Source of the DNA: Gammaproteobacteria bacterium | GTDB taxonomy: Bacteria > Pseudomonadota > Gammaproteobacteria > JAAEPA01 | NCBI GenBank assembly: GCA_024222475.1 | Contig: JAAEPA010000406.1 | Span: 1-33,734, forward strand | Length of the DNA: 33,734 bases | Direction: 5' to 3' | Shown here: positions 22,531 to 31,467 of the stretch, in pieces | How positions within the stretch are numbered: the stretch's first letter is position 1 | Layout: each line of letters starts with the position of its first letter | Program-made: the position numbers and the translations under genes | The notes under the pieces: generated by a model | What the model was told of the DNA's origin: nothing | What the model saw: the letters and a program-made list of their open reading frames with translations, nothing else | Databases searched by the model: none

Positions 22531-22561
22531 ACTACTTCCCTCGTCCTTGTTCAAGCAGAAT

Positions 22562-22586
22562 TTCCACTATTCCCCACACTTCCCCA
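22562..22586 (-). promoter_or_regulatory. MraZ-type operator: three TGGxx boxes at exact 10-bp pitch
   Basis: Minus strand TGGGG-aagtg-TGGGG-aatag-TGGAA, matching the TGGGN-N5 repeat architecture known for MraZ. Confidence 0.85.
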
Positions 22587-22595
22587 CGTTATCAC

Positions 22596-22625
22596 ACTAT
22601 AGGTATGAAAAAGAACTTTTGTCAA
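22596..22625 (-). promoter_or_regulatory. Predicted sigma70 promoter for the dcw operon
   Basis: Minus strand TTGACA-N18-TATAGT just upstream of the MraZ boxes. Confidence 0.75.
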
Positions 22626-22694
22626 GTAGAAATTCCCTTAACGCACAGAATTTATTCCTTTAAACAATAACTTAGAAGTGGTATAAAAAGTGGC

Positions 22695-22734
22695 GTCATT
22701 TTTTAGCCAGCGCGTAAAGCGGCTAAAAAATGAC
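22695..22734. repeat. Perfect 14-bp inverted repeat (hairpin) between rnpB and mraZ
   Basis: gtcattttttagcc (22695-22708) / ggctaaaaaatgac (22721-22734), 12-nt loop. Confidence 0.85.
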
Positions 22735-22840
22735 CTTTAGCTGACTAGACTGCGAGGGGTATCGAGTAAACGGTGTTGACTTTTTGTACCGGCACGGAGA
22801 CAGCGACCAGGAAGATGGGGGGGTATTAATGAAATAAGGG

Positions 22841-23233
22841 GAGTCAGCCTATAAGCCGGGTTCTGTCAAAAACAGCCATTCATCTGGGGTGTGCGTCACC
22901 GCACACCTCTAGCGACCTACCCGAGAGCCAGGCGGGCAACCTGTGACACTTTAGTGCCTGCTCTCCTATTTGGTCTTGCTCCAGGTGGGGTTTACCCTGC
23001 CACTGATATTACCACCAGCGCGGTGCGCTCTTACCGCACCTTTTCACCCTTACCCCGCTGTTCGCTTCACCAGCCCTAGAAAAGAGCATGCGGAGAGAAC
23101 CAGCAAGGCGGTATATTTTCTGCGGCACTGGCCGTGGACTCACGTCCCCCAGGCGTTACCTGGCACCCTGCCCTATGGAGCCCGGACTTTCCTCTGCATC
23201 CCAAATGAACGCAGCGACTGCTCGGCTGACTCC
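22841..23233 (-). ncRNA. rnpB: RNase P RNA component, bacterial class A
   Basis: Minus strand ggagtcagccgagcagtcgctgc...gaggaaagtccgggctccatagggcagggtgccaggtaacgcctggg...gtaagggtgaaaaggtgcggtaagagcgcaccgcgc...ggagcaagaccaaatagg...gacagaacccggcttataggctgactc; 5'/3' ends pair as P1. Confidence 0.97.
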
Positions 23234-23289
23234 TAATGGGAAAATAACACATAATAGAGAGAATGGGGGAACATAATCTGAGGAACCGA

Positions 23290-23901
23290 TCATTCTGCCG
23301 TAAGCTGAGTCCTGGCGTGAAAAACCAACTGAAGGCCTAAGTCAAGCGAATGAGCGATGCGGGAAACCTGAGCATACTCTATCCGTATGGCATAAAGGTT
23401 TTGTAAACTCCCGCCCAAAACCATGTTCACCACTGAGCGAACAACCCCGGCATGGGCAACGATAAGAAGATGTTCGCCGGGATGGTTTTGCATGATCTCT
23501 CGAACCGATTTAGTCACCCGAGTACAAAAGTCATCTAATGGTTCTGCACCCCTAGGACGGGCATTTACCGGATCGGCATAAAATCTTTTATAAGCTTGGT
23601 AATCCTGTTCCTCCACTTCTTGGCGCACACGCCCCTCCCAATCGCCAAAACCGACCTCTTTTATTTGCTCTACCACCTCCAGGGGCAAATTTCGTTGCTT
23701 GGCCAAGGCCTCGGAAAACTCGCGACACCGCCTCAATGGAGATGTGATAACCCTAGACCAGTTAACAGCCCCCCCCACCGCATTCCACATCTGTTCCCAA
23801 CCCTTTTCACTCAAAGGATCGTCAACCCCGTGGCCACGGAACCGAGGGCCGCCGATGGGCTCTCCATGACGAATGATGTCGATCTTCGTATTCTGTATCA
23901 T
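23290..23901 (-). CDS. Histidine phosphatase family protein (phosphoglycerate mutase-like)
   Basis: IDIIRHGEPIGGPRFRG (RHG motif), SPLRRCREFSEALA, EVGFGDWEG, LLIVAHAGVVRSVV; start MIQNTKIDIIRHG preferred. Confidence 0.9.
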   Translation of the reverse strand: MIQNTKIDIIRHGEPIGGPRFRGHGVDDPLSEKGWEQMWNAVGGAVNWSRVITSPLRRCREFSEALAKQRNLPLEVVEQIKEVGFGDWEGRVRQEVEEQDYQAYKRFYADPVNARPRGAEPLDDFCTRVTKSVREIMQNHPGEHLLIVAHAGVVRSVVNMVLGGSLQNLYAIRIEYAQVSRIAHSLDLGLQLVFHARTQLTAE

Positions 23902-23968
23902 TGCGCAATTAAATATAAGCTCATCATGGATGAGCAACATCAATCAAAAATGACCAATCAAAAACACC

Positions 23969-24793
23969 ATGCAGGACATCAAACACTCACTAATGGCTAT
24001 GATCTTCGGACTGTTAATCGCTGCCATGGGATTTTCCCACGCCGACGATGATACTGCGAACCAGCCACCGAGTTCGAAGTCACTATCCACGACCTCCAAC
24101 AGCCTCGCTATCCAAACACCTGCTCATCATCTATTTGATGGGGTATTGCACGATCACGTGATAGGCGGCGAAGTCGACTATCCGGGGATTGCCAAGGATA
24201 AACGCTTTAATACATACCTTGAACAACTCCAGAAAGCAGATTTAGACTCATTGAGCAGCAAGCAGCAGCAACTGGCATTCTGGATTAACACTTACAACGC
24301 CTTGGTTATCAAGGCCATCCTGGATGGCGGCTCACCAGCAACCTTTTTCGGGAGAGTCTCCTTCTTTAAACTCACCCACCATGATATCGGTGGCCGACGA
24401 ATTACCCTGCACGAACTTGAGCACCGGATTCTTATCCCATTGCAGGAACCTCGCATCCATTTTGCCATCGTATGCGCCTCAAGATCTTGTCCCCAACTGC
24501 GCTCAGAGGCCTTCACTGCGACTAAGGTCGAAGAGCAATTGGAGCAGAACGCGCAGAGTTTTATCAACGATACCTCACGAAATCGGTTCGATCACAAAAA
24601 AAGATTGGTTTTGATATCGAAGATCTTTGATTGGTTCGAGAAGGATTTTAAAAAGCATTCGGGGTCAGTGCAACACTATCTTGCTCGCTATGTTCAAAAC
24701 AGCGATATCACCCAAGGCCTTAGCAATAACAGCTACCAGACCAAATTTCTGGAATATGATTGGCGACTCAATGGAACTCCACCCGAAGGTTAA
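23969..24793 (+). CDS. DUF547 domain-containing exported protein
   Basis: Signal peptide-like N-terminus; FWINTYNALVIKAIL, HDIGGRRITLHELEHRILIPLQEPRIHFAIVCASRSCPQLRSEAFTATKVEEQLE, KIFDWFEKDF. Confidence 0.88.
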   Translation: MQDIKHSLMAMIFGLLIAAMGFSHADDDTANQPPSSKSLSTTSNSLAIQTPAHHLFDGVLHDHVIGGEVDYPGIAKDKRFNTYLEQLQKADLDSLSSKQQQLAFWINTYNALVIKAILDGGSPATFFGRVSFFKLTHHDIGGRRITLHELEHRILIPLQEPRIHFAIVCASRSCPQLRSEAFTATKVEEQLEQNAQSFINDTSRNRFDHKKRLVLISKIFDWFEKDFKKHSGSVQHYLARYVQNSDITQGLSNNSYQTKFLEYDWRLNGTPPEG

Positions 24794-24869
24794 AAAAATG
24801 GATAATCGATGAGCATCACTGCACAGCTTTACTGTCATGAACAGAAAACTCGTTTCGCTATCGGTCTCA

Positions 24870-25421
24870 TCATACCCCCAACACACTTCTCAATAAAGAC
24901 CAATCGAAGGCCGCCCCCGGATCGGTCTTACGCCCTGGAGCGATATGCTCATGGCCGACGATCGCATTCCTGCATAAGCCGGGATAAGCCAGCAGCAAAG
25001 CCTCAATGACCCCAGCAAGTTTATGATATTGCACGGGCTCGTAAGACTGATCATCAGTGCCTTCCAGCTCAATGCCTATAGAAAAATCATTGCATCGTTG
25101 CCGCCCCGAGTAACAGGACTCACCGGCATGCCAGGCACGCTGATGAAATGGTACAAACTGGGTCAAAGTACCATCGCGATGGATCAGCAAATGTGCCGAC
25201 ACCCGTAGCTGATGGATCTTGGCGAAATAGGGATGCGCCTCGGGGTCAAGGCGGTTGAAAAACAACGCCTCTATCCATCCGCTACCGAACTCTCCAGGAG
25301 GCAAGCTAATATTGTGGATAACGATCAGCTCCGGCTCCATACCCGTAGGACGCTCATCACAATTTGGTGATTCCCGCCACCGGGCTACATTTAATCGCCC
25401 GGTAATCTTATCAATAATCAC
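24870..25421 (-). CDS. ampD: 1,6-anhydro-N-acetylmuramyl-L-alanine amidase AmpD
   Basis: LIVIHNISLPPGEFGSGWIEALF, HLLIHRDGTLTQFVPFHQRAWHAGES, RCNDFSIGIELEGTDDQSYEPVQY, VGHEHIAPGRKTDPGAAFDW; GTG start at 25421 with AGAGG RBS gives 183 aa; N-terminal extension in the ORF track is probably not coding. Confidence 0.93.
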   Translation of the reverse strand: MIIDKITGRLNVARWRESPNCDERPTGMEPELIVIHNISLPPGEFGSGWIEALFFNRLDPEAHPYFAKIHQLRVSAHLLIHRDGTLTQFVPFHQRAWHAGESCYSGRQRCNDFSIGIELEGTDDQSYEPVQYHKLAGVIEALLLAYPGLCRNAIVGHEHIAPGRKTDPGAAFDWSLLRSVLGV

Positions 25422-25536
25422 TATGGCCTCTAAAAAATATGGTGAAATCTTCCTACGCCCGTTATTTGTTACGAACATAAAACCACTTAGTCTAGGCAAT
25501 ACTTTCGCCAAAATCAGGTCGAACGCATTTAAATTC

Positions 25537-25994
25537 TCATGAAAATATAACCTTAGCACGGTAGTTATCATTCCATGCCGCCTTGCGGCACTTCTTGGCG
25601 AGGCTTATAGAGGAAGTTTCATGTTCAAACAGGCTCATGTACAGGTGGCGAATGCTGGTCGTAATCGCTGGTCCATCGCCTTTACGGATACGGCTTGTGT
25701 CGTCACCAAGCACGGCATCCAATCGCCAGCGCAGGGGGATTCTCGACCCCTAATGGCTACGCACTGCGTTGGCAAAGGGCTTTGCTTGCGCTGGGATCGA
25801 GTTGATGAAGTAATGCTGCTCGACGCTCCGCGTATCGCCTTGCAGGCATTCGCGTTGCACCATACCGATGCTGCGTAAGCCTTTCCAGTCATGGGTATCG
25901 GGCAAGGAATGATGTCGATTAACCCATGGCTTTTGTTACGATCCATTCGCGGATCTTCTAACGGTGCAAAATGGTCAATCAGGCTGGAAGCCAC
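25537..25994 (-). pseudogene. ISAs1-family transposase relic (internal deletion, frameshift, in-frame stop)
   Basis: N-term MASSLIDHFAPLEDPRMDRNKSHGLIDII, then in another frame DTHDWKGLRSIGMVQRECLQGDTRSVEQHYFINSIPAQAKPFANAVRSH*GSRIPLRWRLDAVLGDDTSRIRKGDGPAITTSIRHLYMSLFEHE; central catalytic region missing; stop at 25750-25752. Confidence 0.85.
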
Positions 25995-26127
25995 GAGAAC
26001 CTCCTAAGGTCTTTTTTCGTGATAATCTCCTATCTCGTTGGTTTCATGCAATTTTAATACGCTCGCCCTACCACTCGCCCCGGGTACCGTTTAAATCTCA
26101 CCGATATACAGTACAATCTCCCCCCTG

Positions 26128-28143
26128 ATGCTTACCAACACCACTCTTAATCCAGCACAACAACAAGCCGTAGAACACATTGGTTCGCCCCTGCTCGTGC
26201 TGGCGGGGGCCGGAAGCGGTAAGACACGGGTGATCACTCACAAGATCGCCCATCTCATATATCGCCACCGCATCGCCGGTCATCATATCGCCGCCATTAC
26301 CTTTACCAATAAAGCGGCCAGAGAAATGAAACAACGCATTGGCCGTATGTTAAAAGGAGATAGGGCCGGTGGACTCACGGTCTGTACCTTTCATTCCCTG
26401 GGACTCCTGTTGTTACGCAGCGAGTCTCATCGCTTGGGATACCGTCCAGGATTTTCCATATTCGATACTCAGGACAGCGAAACCCTATTACGCGAACTCT
26501 CTCACCAAGACTCGCAACAGGACCTGGACCTCGCCGAGTTGCGCCAACGCATCTCCCACTGGAAGAACGGCCTGCAATCACCGGAACAGGTCCTGGCTGA
26601 CGCCAAAGACGAGCAACAACTCCTGCAGGCACACTTCTATGCCCACTACCAACGACAGCTGCAAGCCTATAACGCCCTGGATTTCGACGACCTCATCGTG
26701 CAACCCGTCCGGCTTTTCGAACAACACCCTCAAGTACGCGAACACTGGCAGAACCGACTTCGTCATCTGCTGGTCGATGAGTACCAGGATACCAATGCCA
26801 GTCAATATACCCTGCTGAAACAACTGGCGGGATTAAATAACGGCCTGACCGCGGTGGGTGACGATGACCAATCGATATACGCCTGGCGTGGCGCCCGCCC
26901 GGAAAATATTTCGCTGTTAAGTAAGGACTTCCCCAATCTAAAGGTTATCAAACTGGAACAAAATTATCGCTCAACGAACCGAATTCTACAGTCAGCCAAC
27001 CATTTGATCTCCAACAATACCCATCTATTTACCAAACAACTCTGGAGTGGACAGGGACTGGGAGATCAGTTGCGGGTCATGCCGTGCAAAGGCCCGGAAC
27101 ATGAGGCCCGGCGTATCGCCGGCGATATCCTGAAAATGCGATTCAGACTAGGCGATGAATACCGAAATTACGCCATCCTTTATCGCGGAAATCATCAATC
27201 GCGCCCCTTGGAACAGGCACTGCGCGAATACCGCATTCCTTACAAAGTCAGCGGGGGCACATCATTCTTCGAATCCGCCGAGATCAAGGATATCATCGCC
27301 TACCTGAGATTGCTGGCGAATCCGGAGGATGATCCCGCATTTCTGCGCATCATCAACACCCCCCGGCGGGGCATCGGGGCCTCGACTCTGGAAAAACTAG
27401 GCCTTCACGCAAACCAACGGCACAGTAACCTGTTTACCGCAGCCCGTGAACTGGGATTTCTGAACCAGCTACCGGAAAATGCACGTCGGCGGATGGAATG
27501 GTTTACCGATTGGCTACAAGGCAAAAAGCAACAATGCACCCAGACTGACCCCAACCTCTTGGTTCATGATCTGGTTGCCGATATTCATTACCGGGAATGG
27601 TTGCTTGAATCCTGCAACAACCGTAAAACCGCGCAAAAGCGAATAGACAACGTGAACGAGCTTCTAGCTTGGATCACGCGCCTAGCAAGCGATCAGGATC
27701 CGGCCGACGGGATTGATCAGTTGCTGTCACAACTCTCCTTGATGGATATCATCGAACGTAATAGCAGCGACCAATCCGCGGACGCCGTACAACTGATGAC
27801 CCTGCACGCCGCCAAGGGGTTGGAATTTTCTCAAGTGTGGGTCGCCGGAATGGAAGAAGGACTATTACCGCACCACAGTCATCTCGATACCGGACAGTTG
27901 GAAGAAGAACGCCGCCTCGCCTATGTGGGTATCACCCGGGCCAAACGGCAGCTGACCCTCAGCTATGCCGTGCAACGCAGCCGCTATGGAGAATCCGTGG
28001 ATTGCGAACCCAGTCGATTTATCAAGGAAATACCCAAGCAACATGTCACCTGGGAGGACGGTAAATCGGATCCTGCCAGCCCCGAGGCCCGCCAGGCCGG
28101 CAAGGCGCACCTATCTAATCTCAGGGCCTTGCTGAACGACTGA
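26128..28143 (+). CDS. rep: ATP-dependent DNA helicase Rep (UvrD/REP superfamily)
   Basis: 671 aa; LNPAQQQAVEHIGSPLLVLAGAGSGKTRVIT, AITFTNKAAREMKQRI, LVDEYQDTNASQYTLLK, VGDDDQSIYAWRGARPENI, LMTLHAAKGLEFSQVWVAGMEEG. Confidence 0.95.
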   Translation: MLTNTTLNPAQQQAVEHIGSPLLVLAGAGSGKTRVITHKIAHLIYRHRIAGHHIAAITFTNKAAREMKQRIGRMLKGDRAGGLTVCTFHSLGLLLLRSESHRLGYRPGFSIFDTQDSETLLRELSHQDSQQDLDLAELRQRISHWKNGLQSPEQVLADAKDEQQLLQAHFYAHYQRQLQAYNALDFDDLIVQPVRLFEQHPQVREHWQNRLRHLLVDEYQDTNASQYTLLKQLAGLNNGLTAVGDDDQSIYAWRGARPENISLLSKDFPNLKVIKLEQNYRSTNRILQSANHLISNNTHLFTKQLWSGQGLGDQLRVMPCKGPEHEARRIAGDILKMRFRLGDEYRNYAILYRGNHQSRPLEQALREYRIPYKVSGGTSFFESAEIKDIIAYLRLLANPEDDPAFLRIINTPRRGIGASTLEKLGLHANQRHSNLFTAARELGFLNQLPENARRRMEWFTDWLQGKKQQCTQTDPNLLVHDLVADIHYREWLLESCNNRKTAQKRIDNVNELLAWITRLASDQDPADGIDQLLSQLSLMDIIERNSSDQSADAVQLMTLHAAKGLEFSQVWVAGMEEGLLPHHSHLDTGQLEEERRLAYVGITRAKRQLTLSYAVQRSRYGESVDCEPSRFIKEIPKQHVTWEDGKSDPASPEARQAGKAHLSNLRALLND

Positions 28144-28162
28144 TTCTCTGCCGATTACGCAC

Positions 28163-28188
28163 AAAAAAAGCCCCGCTCTAGCGGGGCT
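28163..28188 (-). terminator. Rho-independent terminator for groESL
   Basis: Minus strand agccccgc-taga-gcggggct followed by ttttttt; 28 bp past the groEL stop. Confidence 0.92.
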
Positions 28189-28215
28189 CTGTCCATCACT
28201 TAATGGCGTATGGCC

Positions 28216-29922
<1,707 letters not shown>

Positions 29923-30213
29923 TTATTCCTCGATAACGGCCATGATGTCATCTTCACGCATGACCACCAGATCATCACCACCCATCTTGATCTCAGTGCC
30001 GGAATACTTACCGAACAGCACCCTATCTCCTACCTTCACGTCAAGCGCTCGCAGCTCGCCATTGTCGGTGATCTTGCCGTTTCCTACGGCCAGCACCTCG
30101 CCCTTGATGGGCTTTTCGGTGGCGCTATCGGGGATCACGATACCCCCGGGGCTGGTACGCTCTTCTTCCATGCGCTTGATGACCACGCGATCATGCAAAG
30201 GACGAATATTCAT
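29923..30213 (-). CDS. groES: Co-chaperonin GroES
   Basis: 96 aa; [47 protein letters not shown]. Confidence 0.99.
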   Translation of the reverse strand: MNIRPLHDRVVIKRMEEERTSPGGIVIPDSATEKPIKGEVLAVGNGKITDNGELRALDVKVGDRVLFGKYSGTEIKMGGDDLVVMREDDIMAVIEE

Positions 30214-30349
30214 ATATAGATAATTCCTTACTAGTCAGTGTAAATCGATGTTTATTGCTTAGCTGTAAACCCTGGTTGCGCCCTATTTCGAAAACAGTCA
30301 AGCGGCTACAATTAGGGACTCGGGAGCGCAAAGCATTCTAATACCATTA

Positions 30350-30376
30350 TTAGCACTCACCTAAAGCGAGTGCTAA
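30350..30376 (-). promoter_or_regulatory. CIRCE element (HrcA operator) upstream of groESL
   Basis: TTAGCACTC-N9-GAGTGCTAA exact inverted repeat. Confidence 0.97.
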
Positions 30377-30403
30377 TAATAATCAGGATAAAAGGCTTGT
30401 CAA
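30376..30403 (-). promoter_or_regulatory. Predicted sigma70-type promoter of groESL abutting CIRCE
   Basis: Minus strand TTGACA-N16-TATTAT; last -10 base overlaps CIRCE; -35 overlaps the fxsA stop codon. Confidence 0.7.
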
Positions 30404-30858
30404 GAAGAATCATCACGCTTTTCTATGATTTCGCCTTCAATAATACGACCCTTACCTGCTCGTCGCTCGGCGGACTGATCCACATGGGCCTGGAACTTTA
30501 GCGAAAGACGGGCCAATATGGCGTACACGATAGCCTTGCGCGAAAAGGGTAACAGACACAGAAAACCGATGGCGTCGGTAAAAAATCCCGGGGTCAGCAG
30601 CAAAACCCCTCCGATCAGCAACGCCACCCCTTCGAGTATTTCGATGGCAGGCAATTCTCCTCGCCCGAGGTTGGCCTGAAACCGGTTCAGGGTCGCAAGC
30701 CCCTGCTGACGCAGCAACGCCGCCCCCAACACTGCCGTCAGCACAATGAGTAGGATGGTAGCCAATACACCAATCAGACCCCCGACCTTTATCAGCAGGT
30801 AGATCTCCAAAATAGGTACGACAATGATCAGTACCAGCAGTATGGAAAACGGATTCAT
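30400..30858 (-). CDS. fxsA: FxsA family membrane protein
   Basis: MNPFSILLVLIIVVPILEIYLLIKVGGLIGVLATILLIVLTAVLGAALLRQQG...GVALLIGGVLLLTPGFFTDAIGFLCLLP; start at 30858 preferred. Confidence 0.9.
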   Translation of the reverse strand: MNPFSILLVLIIVVPILEIYLLIKVGGLIGVLATILLIVLTAVLGAALLRQQGLATLNRFQANLGRGELPAIEILEGVALLIGGVLLLTPGFFTDAIGFLCLLPFSRKAIVYAILARLSLKFQAHVDQSAERRAGKGRIIEGEIIEKRDDSS

Positions 30859-30924
30859 GACTGCGCCTACACTCAACAGGGAACAATCAACAGAAGATGG
30901 GGGCTAGGATGTAAAAATCAATAA

Positions 30925-31011
30925 AGCCTGTCGGATTTAGGGCTGATCTACTACGAAAAAGCCGGATTTAGACAGATTTCCCTCGCTACGACTGCCTAAA
31001 TCCGACAGGCT
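30925..31011. repeat. Palindromic dispersed repeat (copy 2) with perfect 17-bp terminal inverted repeats between fxsA and cutA
   Basis: agcctgtcggatttagg (30925-30941) / cctaaatccgacaggct (30995-31011); first 50 bp related to 6263-6312. Confidence 0.85.
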
Positions 31012-31133
31012 CCTGAGGGGTGAATGAAAACGCAATTACCACAAGTATAATAGTTGCCTGATCGATTAAAATAGTGGTTTTTTGCGTGATGGCTTAGTCA
31101 CTCCCATAATAATGCTCAATAACTGAACGACTC

Positions 31134-31466
31134 ATGCACGATAAACACCTCATCGTCTTCACGACCTATCCAAGCCAGAACAGTGCGCTGGCAGCGGCCC
31201 AGCGACTCGTTGAAAATGGACTGGCGGCATGCGTTAATGTGCTGCCACAGATCACCTCGGTGTACTATTGGAACAATGCAGTGCAAACCGAAGCCGAGTA
31301 TCTGCTAATCATCAAGACCCAACAGAAACGTTATGACGCACTTGAAGCTGACATACGTGAACACCATCCCTATGAACTACCTGAGGTCATCGCCACTCCA
31401 ATCTCACACGGATCGAAGGACTACCTGAGCTGGATAGAATCACAGACAAAAGATTTAACAAAATGA
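31134..31466 (+). CDS. cutA: Divalent-cation tolerance protein CutA
   Basis: 110 aa; FTTYPSQNSALAAAQRLVENGLAACVNVLPQITSVYYWNNAVQTEAEYLLIIKT, HPYELPEVIATPI. Confidence 0.96.
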   Translation: MHDKHLIVFTTYPSQNSALAAAQRLVENGLAACVNVLPQITSVYYWNNAVQTEAEYLLIIKTQQKRYDALEADIREHHPYELPEVIATPISHGSKDYLSWIESQTKDLTK

Positions 31467-31467
31467 T

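Noticed and set aside
22213-22602. 129-aa plus-strand ORF over mraZ and its promoter
   Set aside because: Runs through the MraZ operator and mraZ coding region on the opposite strand; non-coding.
22891-23276. Several 60-90 aa plus-strand ORFs across 22891-23276
   Set aside because: These are antisense to rnpB and explained by the RNase P RNA gene.
25621-25878. 85-aa plus-strand ORF MFKQAHVQVANAGRNRW...
   Set aside because: Antisense to the ISAs1 transposase relic; the transposase reading explains the sequence.
26375-26823. Minus-strand ORFs and the 149-aa alternate-frame ORF within rep
   Set aside because: Contained in the intact, motif-rich rep helicase gene.
30452-30886. 144-aa alternate-frame ORF over fxsA
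   Set aside because: Same strand but out of frame with the well-supported FxsA reading; composition of a frame shadow.
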